Shown piece by piece: positions 56,645 to 64,000 of a stretch of 64,000 nt of DNA. Source of the DNA: Microbacterium invictum. GTDB lineage: Bacteria > Actinomycetota > Actinomycetes > Actinomycetales > Microbacteriaceae. Where the stretch lies: contig NZ_JACIFH010000001.1 of assembly GCF_014197265.1 (NCBI RefSeq), forward strand, positions 3,472,001-3,536,000. Reading direction: 5' to 3'. A model generated the notes under the pieces. It saw only the letters and a list, made by a program, of their open reading frames with translations. It searched no databases and had not been told where the DNA came from. Positions within the stretch are counted from its first letter, which is position 1, and each line of letters starts with the position of its first letter. The position numbers and the translations under genes are program-made.

Positions 56645-58147
56645 ATGACTTTCCACACCTCGCTCGATCGCTACACCGTCTGGTTCGCGACCGGCAGCCA
56701 GCACCTCTACGGCGAAGAGACGCTGCGGCAGGTCGCCGCGCAGTCGCAGGAAGTGGTCGCGGGCCTTGCGGGCCTGCCCGTGACCATCGAGTGGAAGCCG
56801 GTGCTGACCGACTCCGACGCGATCCGCCGGCTCGCCCTCGAGGCCAACGCCGACGACAAGGTCATCGGCGTCATCGCGTGGATGCACACGTTCAGCCCCG
56901 CCAAGATGTGGATCAGCGGTCTCGACGCGCTGCGCAAGCCGCTGCTGCACCTGCACACGCAAGCCAACGTCGAGCTGCCGTGGGCCGACATCGACTTCGA
57001 CTTCATGAACCTCAACCAGGCCGCGCACGGCGACCGCGAGTTCGGATACATCCAGACGCGGCTCGGCGTGCCGCGCAAGACCGTCGTCGGTCACGTCTCG
57101 AACCCGGCGGTGCGCCAGCAGGTCGAGGACTGGCAGCGTGCGGCGGCCGGATGGCAGGCGGTGCGCACGCTGAAGCTCGCGCGCTTCGGCGACAACATGC
57201 GCTACGTCGCGGTCACCGAGGGCGACAAGACCGAGGCCGAACTGCGGTTCGGCGTGCAGGTGAACACGTGGGGCGTGAACGAGCTGGCCGACGCCGTGGC
57301 ACAGGCCACCGACGCGCAGATCGACGCCCTGGTGCACACGTACCTTGAGGAGTACGACGTGGCACCCGAGCTGCATCCCGGCGCCGAACGTCACCAGTCG
57401 CTGCGCGACGGTGCGGCGATCGAGGTCGGTCTGCGTTCGTTCCTCGAGGCGGGCGGGTTCGGCGCGTTCACCACGAGCTTCGAAGACCTCGGCGAGCTGA
57501 CGCAGCTGCCGGGGCTGGCCGTGCAGCGCCTCATGGCCGAGGGCTACGGGTTCGGCGCCGAGGGCGACTGGAAGACGGCGATCCTCGTACGGGTCGCGAA
57601 CGTCATGGGCGCGGGCCTGCCCGGCGGCGCGAGCCTCATGGAGGATTACACCTACGACCTCGTCGCGGGAGACGAGAAGATCCTCGGCGCGCACATGCTC
57701 GAGGTCGCCCCGTCGCTGACCACCGCCAAGCCGCGCCTCGAAGTGCACCCGCTGGGTATCGGCGGCAAGGACGACCCGGTGCGCCTGGTGTTCACCGCCG
57801 ACCCCGGCCCCGCGCTCGTGGTGGCGATGAGTGACATGCGCGACCGCTTCCGACTGGTCGCGAACGTCGTGGAGAACGTCGACGCGCCCGATCTGCCACA
57901 GCTGCCGGTGGGTCGCGCGGTGTGGAAGCCGGCTCCGGATTTCCAGACCAGCGCCGCGGCGTGGCTCATCGCCGGTGCCGCGCACCATACTGTGATGACG
58001 ACCGCCGTCGGCATCGAGGTCTTCCGCGACTTCGCCGAGATCGCCGGCACCGAGCTGCTGGTGATCGACGACGACACGACGGTTCGCGGATTCCAGAAGG
58101 AAGTCCGCTGGAACCAGGCTTACTACCGACTCGCTCAAGGACTCTGA
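56645..58147 (+). CDS. araA: L-arabinose isomerase
   Basis: A 500-residue isomerase converting L-arabinose to L-ribulose with manganese. Highly characteristic: [20 protein letters not shown] at the N-terminus, [65 protein letters not shown] (Glu about residue 280-ish), [13 protein letters not shown] (catalytic Glu) and GAAHHTV (His ligand) near the C-terminus. AAAGGA precedes the ATG. Length equals the usual 500 residues. Third-from-last sugar gene in the island, 41 bp after araB. Confidence 0.97.
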   Translation: MTFHTSLDRYTVWFATGSQHLYGEETLRQVAAQSQEVVAGLAGLPVTIEWKPVLTDSDAIRRLALEANADDKVIGVIAWMHTFSPAKMWISGLDALRKPLLHLHTQANVELPWADIDFDFMNLNQAAHGDREFGYIQTRLGVPRKTVVGHVSNPAVRQQVEDWQRAAAGWQAVRTLKLARFGDNMRYVAVTEGDKTEAELRFGVQVNTWGVNELADAVAQATDAQIDALVHTYLEEYDVAPELHPGAERHQSLRDGAAIEVGLRSFLEAGGFGAFTTSFEDLGELTQLPGLAVQRLMAEGYGFGAEGDWKTAILVRVANVMGAGLPGGASLMEDYTYDLVAGDEKILGAHMLEVAPSLTTAKPRLEVHPLGIGGKDDPVRLVFTADPGPALVVAMSDMRDRFRLVANVVENVDAPDLPQLPVGRAVWKPAPDFQTSAAAWLIAGAAHHTVMTTAVGIEVFRDFAEIAGTELLVIDDDTTVRGFQKEVRWNQAYYRLAQGL

Positions 58148-58150
58148 TCT

Positions 58151-59104
58151 ATGGCACGCACCTCGCTGACCGGTACGCAGTACACCCTCCGGGCGGGTGA
58201 CTACGAGGCCGTCATCGCGAGCGTCGGCGCGTCGCTGCGCGCGCTGCGCCACGGCGACCGCGACCTCGTGGTGCCGTTCGACGCCGACCAGGTGCGCCCC
58301 GCCTACCGCGGAGCGACGCTCGTGCCGTGGCCGAACCGGATCGTCGACGGGCGATACGAGCTGGGCGACACGACGTATCAGGTGCCGCTGACCGAACCCG
58401 AGCGCCACCATGCGCTCCACGGCCTCGGAGCATGGCTGGACTACGAGGCCATCGACCGCGACACCGACGCGGTGACGCTCCGGGCGAGCATCGAAGCCCA
58501 GACTGGATACCCCTGGCGCCTGTGCATCGAGACGACATTCGCGCTCGGCGCGGACGGACTCACCCAGACGGTGCGCGCGACCAACGAGTCGGGCGACGCA
58601 CCCGCGCCGTTCGGCACCGGCCCGCATCCGTACCTCGTGGCCGGACCGGGCGCGCTCGACTCGTGGACGTTCGAGCTGCCCGCCGCGCAGGTGCTCGACG
58701 TGACGCCCGACCGGCTGTCACCGGTGGCTCTGCACCCGGTGGAGGGGTTGGATGCCACGCGCTTCGACTACCGGGATCCGCGCACGCTCGGTGCCGTCGA
58801 GATCGACCACGCCTACACCGGGCTGATCCGCGCCGCCGACGGCACCGCCACCGTGCGCCTGACCGACCCGTCCGGGACGGGCGTGGAGATGGTGTGGGAT
58901 GCCGCGTGCCCGTGGGTCCAGGTTCACACGGCCGACCTGCCCGCCGGCCCCGGTACCCCGGGCCACCGCGCGGGCCTCGCGGTCGAGCCGATGACGTGCG
59001 CGCCCGACGCGTTCAACGCCGACCGGTACGACTACGACACGGGGCTGCTGCTGATCGAGCCCGGTGCGACCCGCGCCGCCTCCTGGCGCATCGCCGCCCT
59101 CTGA
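58151..59104 (+). CDS. galM: Aldose 1-epimerase
   Basis: A 317-residue mutarotase. GASLRALRHGDRDLVVPFD, RGATLVPWPNRIVDGRYELG (Arg substrate contact), HALHGLGAWLDYE (His), GTGPHPYLV (catalytic His, about residue 158-162) and the C-terminal LAVEPMTCAPDAFN (catalytic Glu). It would interconvert anomers of arabinose before isomerisation. AAGGA precedes it and the start is 3 bp after the araA stop, so it belongs to the araBA operon. A typical araD does not follow. Confidence 0.93.
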   Translation: MARTSLTGTQYTLRAGDYEAVIASVGASLRALRHGDRDLVVPFDADQVRPAYRGATLVPWPNRIVDGRYELGDTTYQVPLTEPERHHALHGLGAWLDYEAIDRDTDAVTLRASIEAQTGYPWRLCIETTFALGADGLTQTVRATNESGDAPAPFGTGPHPYLVAGPGALDSWTFELPAAQVLDVTPDRLSPVALHPVEGLDATRFDYRDPRTLGAVEIDHAYTGLIRAADGTATVRLTDPSGTGVEMVWDAACPWVQVHTADLPAGPGTPGHRAGLAVEPMTCAPDAFNADRYDYDTGLLLIEPGATRAASWRIAAL

Positions 59105-59111
59105 GCCACGT

Positions 59112-59143
59112 CCGCGACGCGACTCAGTGGCTGCGCGTCGCGG
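59112..59143. terminator. Bidirectional terminator hairpin
   Basis: CCGCGACGCG (59112-59121) and CGCGTCGCGG (59134-59143) pair perfectly over 10 bp with a 12-nt loop, in the 39-bp gap between the convergent galM (ends 59104) and the small stress-like gene (ends 59144). Confidence 0.7.
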
Positions 59144-59344
59144 TCAGGCGTCGTCGCGCAGGTCTTCCTTGATCTCGTTGCGCTTCTCGACGGAATCCCT
59201 CTCGGCCTCGGCCTTCTTGACGTTGGCGTCCGCCTTCATCTCGTCGACCTTGTCGCCGATGCGATCGGTGGTGTCCTCCCAGGTCTCCTTGACCTTGTCA
59301 CCGGCCGCTTCGGCAACCTCTTTCGCGTCATCCATGAAACCCAT
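59144..59344 (-). CDS. Small hydrophilic helical protein (CsbD/LEA-like)
   Basis: A 66-residue very charged protein (MGFMDDAKEVAEAAGDKVKETWEDT, then heptad-like DKVDEMKADANVKKAEAERDSV), almost entirely Lys/Glu/Asp/Ala and predicted helical. This composition is seen in CsbD-like and LEA-like general stress proteins, but no family signature is decisive. GAGGAG lies 7 nt before the ATG at 59344. It is a single-gene unit. Confidence 0.7.
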   Translation of the reverse strand: MGFMDDAKEVAEAAGDKVKETWEDTTDRIGDKVDEMKADANVKKAEAERDSVEKRNEIKEDLRDDA

Positions 59345-59384
59345 GTCGGCACTCCTCTCGTGATTCACGTGCGTGCCACGCTAG

Positions 59385-59879
59385 GTGGACAGGATCGCGA
59401 AGTCACGGGGGTTGTCGCTGTCTGAGCGGTGTGATAACCACGGAATCACGCGCTTCGAGACCGAACTCTTCCTGTCCGGCAACAACACCGGCATCGAGGT
59501 GCCGCCCGACCTCGTCGAAGCCCTCGGCGCCGGCAGACGGCCGCCGGTCGTGGTGATCGTCAACGGGTTCGAGTACCGTTCGACGATCGCGGTGATGGGT
59601 GGGAAGTACCTGATCCCGTTCTCGTCCGACAAGCGCGCCGCCACGGGACTGCACGGCGGCGACCCCATCACCGTCGACCTCGAACTCGACACCGCACCGC
59701 GCACCGTCGACGTGCCCGATGACCTCTCTGCTGCGCTCGACGCGGCAGGTGCCCGAGTGGCGTTCGACGCCCTCGCGCCCAGCGCGCGCAAGGCCCACGC
59801 CACCAACGTCGAGGGCGCGAAGGCCGCCGAGACGCGCGAGCGCCGCATCGCGGCCATCGTCGCGAAACTCTCGGCCTGA
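59385..59879 (+). CDS. DUF1905/YdeI (OmdA)-like protein
   Basis: A 164-residue protein. The DUF1905 beta-barrel begins at RFETELFLSGNNTGIEVPPDLVEALG (about residues 23-48) and continues through PPVVVIVNGFEYRSTIAVMGGKYLIPFS to ITVDLELD. The C-terminal 50 residues carry the bacteriocin-protection/OmdA helix set (ALDALAPSARKAHATNVEGAK, ETRERRIA). The start is uncertain: GTG 59385 or TTG 59412, both without a good ribosome site. Function of the domain is unclear. Confidence 0.75.
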   Translation: MDRIAKSRGLSLSERCDNHGITRFETELFLSGNNTGIEVPPDLVEALGAGRRPPVVVIVNGFEYRSTIAVMGGKYLIPFSSDKRAATGLHGGDPITVDLELDTAPRTVDVPDDLSAALDAAGARVAFDALAPSARKAHATNVEGAKAAETRERRIAAIVAKLSA

Positions 59880-59885
59880 ACGCTG

Positions 59886-61787
59886 TCAGCTGACGCTCTC
59901 GCCGGACGTGTCGCTCGGCGGTGTTCCGCCCTCTCCCGGTCCGCCGCTCGGGGGAGTGCCGCCAGTGCCGCCGGGCGGCATCCCGCCCTCACCGGGAGTT
60001 CCACCTTCACCGCCGGGCATGCCCCGGCCACCGCCGGGCATGCCACCACCAGGACCCATCCCGGACGACGTCTGCTCACCGGCGACCGCTGTGGCCACCG
60101 TCGTCGACCCGGCGCTCCCGGCCTCGGCGAGGCCGCCCGCGATCGCGGTGCCGACGGTGCCGCCGGACGCCAGGGTGTAGGTGTCGCCGTTGGTCAGCTC
60201 CGCGGACGTGTACACGACGCTCGCGACCTGCTTCGAGGTGGTGAACGAGGCCAGCGCCGTGCCGGACGCGTCGACGATGGTGAGCACCTCGCCGGCCGAG
60301 GCCGTGCCGTTCAGCGTGAACTGCACCGACGCCTGGTCGGAGTCGGCCATGGGCGCGACCGCCATCCCCGACGACCCGGCCGCGAGCAGCGTTCCGCCGG
60401 CGATGGTCATGCCGCCGTCGGAGTCGAGGGCCCCGTTGCCGTTGTTCGTGGGGCCGTTCACGACGACGGTGCCGCCGGTCTGAGTGATGCCGTTCTGATT
60501 GACGTCGAGCCCGTCGCCGTCGGCGTCGACGACGAGTGTGCCGCCGCTGATGATCAGGGTCAGCTCGGCGGTGCCTTCGTCGGGTGCCGACACGTTGACA
60601 CCGTCGTCGCTGCTGCTGACCGAGATGTCACCGCCGGTGATCGTGATCTGACCGGCTTCGAGACCCTCGACCGAGTCGGTGACGGTGACTTCGCCGGCGC
60701 TGATGACCAGCTGGTTCTCGGCCTTCACACCGTCGTCGCCGGTGGCCACTGTGACCGCCGCGCCGGAGAGGTGGATGTACGCATCCGTGTTGATGGCGTC
60801 GTCGGCGGCGTCGAGTTCGATCGTGCCCCCCTCGAACACCGCGATGACACCGGCGGAGATGCCTTTCGCACCGTCGTCGGGGCTGCCCACGCCCGCACCG
60901 CCGTCGGCGGTCACGGTGACCGTGCCGCCGGTGGTCACGACGTCGGTGAACGCGTCGATGCCCTCGTCGCCGCTTGTCACGGAGATGGTGCCGCCCTCGA
61001 TCGACACGTAGCCGCGGTCGGCGTCTTCCTCATTGTCGGCCTTCAGACCGTCGCCACCGGCGGTGATGGTGATGTCGCCGTCGCGGATGACGAGGTAATC
61101 CTTGCCGTGGATGCCGTCGTCAGCGGCATCCACGTCGATCGTTCCCGACTGCATCACCAGGCCGTCGGTCGAGGTGATGCCGTCGTTGCCGTTCCCGGTG
61201 ACGGTCAGCGAACCGTCGCCCGTGATGGTGAGGTCGGCCTTGCTGTGCAGCGCGGCGTTCGCGTCGGCGTCTTCGGCGTAGCTGTCGGCGTCGGCGAGGC
61301 TGTTGGCCGAACCGTCGGCAAGGATCACGAGAGCCTCGTCGGCGGCCTGGATGTCGATCGCGGCGCCCGCATCGGTGTCGATGTCGACGCCGTCGAGCAC
61401 GAGGCGCACCTGGCCCTCGACGGTCGAATTCACGACGATCTGGCCGGAATAGTCGCCGCTGAGGACATAGGTGCCGGCGGTGGAGATCATGACGCTCGCC
61501 CCGTCCACCGCAGCGCCCTCGCCGGTCACGGTCGCCGAGGCGCCCGACAGGGCGATGGTGGTCGCCCCGGCGGCGTCCCACTCGTCGTCGTCGGCTTTGT
61601 CATGGGTTTCCTGGTTGGCGGCGAGCACGTCGGCGGCGCTCTGCTGTGCGCCGGTGCCGTCGGCGGTCTGCGCAACCGTGGACGCGTCGTCGGTGGTACT
61701 GACCGCGGTGCAGCCGACGAGGGTGAGGGCCAGAGCGAAGGCCGGTGCGGCCACGAGCCACAATCGGCGGGGGGTGGGGGCGGTCAT
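59886..61787 (-). CDS. Carbohydrate/calcium-binding beta-helix lipoprotein (DUF4353, Cthe_2159-like)
   Basis: A 633-residue lipoprotein: signal RRLWLVAAPAFALALTLVGC with lipobox LVGC (Cys about residue 25). Residues about 75-500 are Asp/Gly/Thr-rich right-handed beta-helix coils with repeated DDGI..GG.I.I patterns (DDGIHGKDYLVIRDGDITI, DEGIDAFTDVVTTGGTVTV, DDGVKAENQLVISAGEVTV), like the calcium-dependent carbohydrate-binding Cthe_2159 protein. The last 65 residues are a Gly/Pro/Met-rich tail. It is the third gene of a unit with VTC and DUF4956 proteins, 11 bp after the VTC gene. Confidence 0.85.
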   Translation of the reverse strand: MTAPTPRRLWLVAAPAFALALTLVGCTAVSTTDDASTVAQTADGTGAQQSAADVLAANQETHDKADDDEWDAAGATTIALSGASATVTGEGAAVDGASVMISTAGTYVLSGDYSGQIVVNSTVEGQVRLVLDGVDIDTDAGAAIDIQAADEALVILADGSANSLADADSYAEDADANAALHSKADLTITGDGSLTVTGNGNDGITSTDGLVMQSGTIDVDAADDGIHGKDYLVIRDGDITITAGGDGLKADNEEDADRGYVSIEGGTISVTSGDEGIDAFTDVVTTGGTVTVTADGGAGVGSPDDGAKGISAGVIAVFEGGTIELDAADDAINTDAYIHLSGAAVTVATGDDGVKAENQLVISAGEVTVTDSVEGLEAGQITITGGDISVSSSDDGVNVSAPDEGTAELTLIISGGTLVVDADGDGLDVNQNGITQTGGTVVVNGPTNNGNGALDSDGGMTIAGGTLLAAGSSGMAVAPMADSDQASVQFTLNGTASAGEVLTIVDASGTALASFTTSKQVASVVYTSAELTNGDTYTLASGGTVGTAIAGGLAEAGSAGSTTVATAVAGEQTSSGMGPGGGMPGGGRGMPGGEGGTPGEGGMPPGGTGGTPPSGGPGEGGTPPSDTSGESVS

Positions 61788-61798
61788 GGATGGTCCTT

Positions 61799-62599
61799 TC
61801 ACGCGGCGATCGCGTGGGTCGACGCGTCGCAGAAGTAGTGGTTGAGCACCCGCCGCCACTTGTTGGCGGGCAGTTCGGGGTCCAACGCGGCCATACCGGT
61901 GCCGTACTTCGAGATGCGGGCGGGCCGGTGACCGTGACGCCACAGCGCCCGGTCCAGGGCTCCGGGGCGCTGCCCGGACTTGGTCTCCACGATCACGGCA
62001 TCCGGCAGCCGCAGCATCGTGCCGTCGGCACCGATCCAGGCGAGCTCGGTGTCGATCGTGCCCCGCGACGCGTCGTGGTCACCGGCGGGAAGCAGCACCG
62101 TCGCACGCCGGTACCGCGTGACGAGGGTGGGCCGCAGACGGGAGGCGAGGTGGCCGGCGCCGGGGATCCCGGCATCCATCAGCAGATCGCTCGCGTAGGC
62201 GACCGCGTCGTCATCGAGTTCGTCACCGGTGACCGGCACGCGCTCCTTGACCGTGGCCGAGCGGCCGCCCCGGGTCTTGACTTCGAGGAACGATCCGCCC
62301 GAATCGAGGTAGGTGCGCGCACGCACCTTGAACCGGCGGCGACGGCCGCGCGCGGCCCCCAGGTAGCTGTCGAGCTCTGGGGTGTCGAAGTACTGCGACG
62401 CGTAGCGGAGAGCGCGCTCGCCGTCGACCTCGAGCACCTGGCTGCCGTTGGGCAGATGGCCCAGGATGCCGGGAAGGTCGGTCCGCGGAACGATGTACTT
62501 GCGGTCGACGCGGGTCTGCAGCTCGGCCACCGCGTTGAGCTGTTCAAGGTCGATCGCGGGCAGCTGGGTCAGCCGGGTGAGTGTCGTGGTGGTGCTCAT
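61799..62599 (-). CDS. VTC-domain (polyphosphate polymerase-like) protein
   Basis: A 266-residue protein with the VTC tunnel fold: TRVDRKYIVPRTDL near residue 32, YFDTPELDSYLGA, RRRRFKVRARTYLDSGGSFLEVKTR (ExK strand with many basic residues), VKERVPV, LVTRYRRAT and VIVETKSG. These are the residues that line the active tunnel of the yeast Vtc4 polyphosphate polymerase, so catalysis is possible but unproven for bacterial members. It overlaps DUF4956 by 4 bp and precedes the beta-helix lipoprotein; the trio is conserved in many bacteria without assigned role. Confidence 0.87.
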   Translation of the reverse strand: MSTTTTLTRLTQLPAIDLEQLNAVAELQTRVDRKYIVPRTDLPGILGHLPNGSQVLEVDGERALRYASQYFDTPELDSYLGAARGRRRRFKVRARTYLDSGGSFLEVKTRGGRSATVKERVPVTGDELDDDAVAYASDLLMDAGIPGAGHLASRLRPTLVTRYRRATVLLPAGDHDASRGTIDTELAWIGADGTMLRLPDAVIVETKSGQRPGALDRALWRHGHRPARISKYGTGMAALDPELPANKWRRVLNHYFCDASTHAIAA

Positions 62600-63192
62600 C
62601 GCGTCGCCATCTCGCGCGAGGTGAGCGCCTCGGGTCGTGCGGCGGCGGTGCGCGGCACGTTGTATCGGATGTCGACGGTCGTGGTGTCCGACACCAGGTC
62701 GATCGCGCGGACGGTGACGCGGTGCACGGGAGCGCCGATCAGACTCTCGACGGCGCTGCGCAGCTCGTCTTCGTCGGTGTGCGCGCGATCCATGACGATC
62801 GACTGCTCGCGCGACCGGCGCAGCAGCATCGGACTGTCGACCACGGCGAGGACGACCACCACGAGCGCGACGAGTCCGGCGGTGAGCCAGGTCACTCCGG
62901 TGGACAGGCCGCTGATCAGGCCGATTGCGAGGGCGGCCAGATAGTAGGCGATCTCGCTCTGCTCGATCTCGCGCGACCGGAGGCGGATGATCGACAGCAC
63001 GCCGAACAGGCCGAGCCCGAGGCCCGCGCCGACGGTCGTGCCGGCGAGCACCGCCGAGACGGCCAGCACGCCGACGTTGACGCCGACGAAGGCTACGGCG
63101 AGGTCGCGGCGCCGGTGGCGGGGATAGTAGATCGCGAAGGCGAGCAGGGTGATCGCGACGAGGTCGAGGGCGATCGGGGCGAGAAGGTCCAT
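62596..63192 (-). CDS. DUF4956 membrane protein
   Basis: A 198-residue membrane protein with about four hydrophobic segments in the first 120 residues (IALDLVAITLLAFAIYY, LAVAFVGVNVGVLAVSAVLA, YYLAALAIGLISGLSTG, LTAGLVALVVVVLAVVDSP) and a soluble C-terminal ferredoxin-like part. The family signature FGVLSIIRLRSREIEQSEIAYYLAALAIGL is present. The CTGGAG ribosome site is 8 nt before the ATG but is enclosed in a hairpin (63199-63220). It is the first gene of the VTC/beta-helix unit. DUF4956 proteins nearly always occur beside VTC-domain genes; function unknown. Confidence 0.85.
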   Translation of the reverse strand: MDLLAPIALDLVAITLLAFAIYYPRHRRRDLAVAFVGVNVGVLAVSAVLAGTTVGAGLGLGLFGVLSIIRLRSREIEQSEIAYYLAALAIGLISGLSTGVTWLTAGLVALVVVVLAVVDSPMLLRRSREQSIVMDRAHTDEDELRSAVESLIGAPVHRVTVRAIDLVSDTTTVDIRYNVPRTAAARPEALTSREMATR

Positions 63193-63198
63193 GGGCTA

Positions 63199-63220
63199 CT
63201 CCAGATGTTCGGGTCTGGAG
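63199..63220 (-). promoter_or_regulatory. Hairpin enclosing the ribosome binding site of the DUF4956 gene
   Basis: On the minus strand CTCCAGA (63220-63214), 8-nt loop, TCTGGAG (63205-63199): a perfect 7-bp stem in which the Shine-Dalgarno TGGAG is base-paired. An overlapping ATGTTC/GAACAT inverted pair (63205-63210, 63220-63225) gives an alternative fold. Translation of the whole DUF4956-VTC-lipoprotein unit may thus depend on opening of this stem. Confidence 0.55.
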
Positions 63221-63272
63221 AACATGTCACTCGGCGACGCTATGCGGTTTCTATGAGTAGGTGAAGCGTGGG

Positions 63273-64000
63273 TTACGAATCGGTGAACGGCGTGGTGGTG
63301 TCGATCGCATCGCGGAGCGGTCGGCGCATGAACGTCCAGTAGTGCGCCGGGGTCAGGCGGCTGAGCACGTCGACCAGTCCGGCCTCGCGCCCGATCATCG
63401 TGCGAGCGCGACGGCGGATCACGGACTGGACGATGCGGGCCGCGGCATCCATCGGCTCGGTGTGGTACATCCGCGCCTGGGCTTCGGCGGCGCGCTGCGC
63501 GATCGCCGGGTCGAGGGCCGCCGCGTACCGGCCGTGCAGGATGATCCCGGTCTTGACGCCGGCGGGGTACACGGCGCCGACGGTCACGCTCGTGCGCTCG
63601 AGCTCGTGGCGCAGCGATTCGGTGAACCCGCGCACCGCGAACTTGCTCATCGCGTACGGGATGCGGCCGGCGGGTGCGGCGAGACCGTAGATCGAGACGA
63701 GGTGCGCGATGTGTGCCTGCGGTGCCGCGCGCAGGGCGGGGAGCAGCGCCTGGGTGATGTTGACGGTGCCCCACAGGTTGACGTCCATGAGCCAGCGCAT
63801 CTCGGCCATCGTGAGCTGGTCGATGCTGCCGAGCATGGACGATCCGGCGCACGTGATGAGGGCGGTGATGCGGGGGTGGGATGCCGTGATCTCAGCCACC
63901 GCGGTCGTCACGGCATCGTCGTCGGTGAGGTCGATCGTGTGGGTGGTGTGTCCGGTGCCGGGCAGGGAGGCGGCGATCTCGGCGAGGCCGTCGGCGTTGC
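63273..64000 (-). CDS. Short-chain dehydrogenase/reductase, 5' end outside window
   Basis: The visible 242 codons run in frame to the window edge, so the N-terminal Rossmann loop lies outside. The classical SDR centre is present: ITCAGSSMLGSI (NAG-like strand), catalytic Ser in LVSIYGLAAP and YAMSK Tyr/Lys pair, then PAGVKTGI. The C-terminal helix with RRPLRDAI is typical of uncharacterised actinobacterial SDRs that act on lipids or retinol-like substrates. It lies upstream of the DUF4956 unit on the same strand (80-bp gap). Confidence 0.87.
   Translation of the reverse strand, partial: NADGLAEIAASLPGTGHTTHTIDLTDDDAVTTAVAEITASHPRITALITCAGSSMLGSIDQLTMAEMRWLMDVNLWGTVNITQALLPALRAAPQAHIAHLVSIYGLAAPAGRIPYAMSKFAVRGFTESLRHELERTSVTVGAVYPAGVKTGIILHGRYAAALDPAIAQRAAEAQARMYHTEPMDAAARIVQSVIRRRARTMIGREAGLVDVLSRLTPAHYWTFMRRPLRDAIDTTTPFTDS

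Overview
The window is very GC-rich, with long closely packed reading frames, GTG and TTG starts, several apparently leaderless genes and many copies of the heptamer GGATGCC/GGCATCC. Together with the gene families present (a DUF222-HNH protein, high-GC style LacI/ABC sugar loci, VTC/DUF4956 genes) this points to an actinobacterium, most likely Microbacteriaceae and probably Microbacterium or a close relative. That is inference from gene content and style; no rRNA or tRNA gene, CRISPR array, insertion sequence or prophage was seen.

Region by region. (1) 1-3.5 kb: the end of an HNH-endonuclease-like gene, a flavin reductase, a rhodanese sulfurtransferase and an FMN reductase. (2) 3.6-25.5 kb: a catabolic island. 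It holds a GH1 glycosidase, two GH78 alpha-L-rhamnosidases, an IclR regulator, a complete peptide/opine-type ABC transporter (with a fused permease-ATPase), a LysR regulator, a single-cupin quercetinase-like dioxygenase, three alpha/beta hydrolases, a nucleoside-hydrolase-like protein, two fumarylacetoacetate hydrolase (FAH) family proteins, two short-chain dehydrogenases and a carboxymuconolactone-decarboxylase-like protein. Read together it looks like a route for rhamnosylated flavonols or similar plant glycosides: import, removal of sugars, dioxygenolytic ring opening, ester cleavage and oxidation of the released deoxysugar. Three KdgR-like boxes (TRAAA-N5-TTTCR) lie in front of its transcription units. 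(3) 25.5-28 kb: a transsulfuration pair preceded by a Cys-rich 9-codon leader ORF and a strong hairpin, a likely cysteine attenuator.

(4) 28-37.4 kb: two PadR modules (one with a membrane protein, one with an ABC exporter of FtsX/MacB type), a DUF1992 protein, a second rhodanese, and a divergent MFS exporter/ArsR pair. Repeated operators with exact 15-bp and 14-bp periods stand in front of the second PadR gene and between MFS and ArsR. (5) 37.4-40.4 kb: an internally deleted Gfo/Idh/MocA oxidoreductase pseudogene, a 2-keto-3-deoxygluconate-type kinase, a KDPG aldolase and a zinc alcohol dehydrogenase, ending in an 84-bp tandem repeat. (6) 40.6-59.1 kb: an L-arabinose island: a GH127 beta-L-arabinofuranosidase with its own ABC importer and LacI regulator, a YtfQRT/YjfF-type pentose/furanose importer, two more LacI regulators, then araB, araA and galM. 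No araD is seen in the window. (7) 59.1-64 kb: a small stress-like protein, a DUF1905/YdeI protein, and a three-gene unit (DUF4956 membrane protein, VTC-domain protein, calcium/carbohydrate-binding beta-helix lipoprotein) whose first ribosome binding site sits in a hairpin, then a short-chain dehydrogenase cut by the window end.

How it works together: most of the window is dedicated to harvesting plant cell-wall and secondary-metabolite sugars (rhamnose, arabinose, uronate-type acids), each module with a local one-component regulator and recognisable operators. In three SBP-dependent importers the substrate-binding-protein gene is followed by a hairpin before the transporter genes, which would favour excess binding protein.
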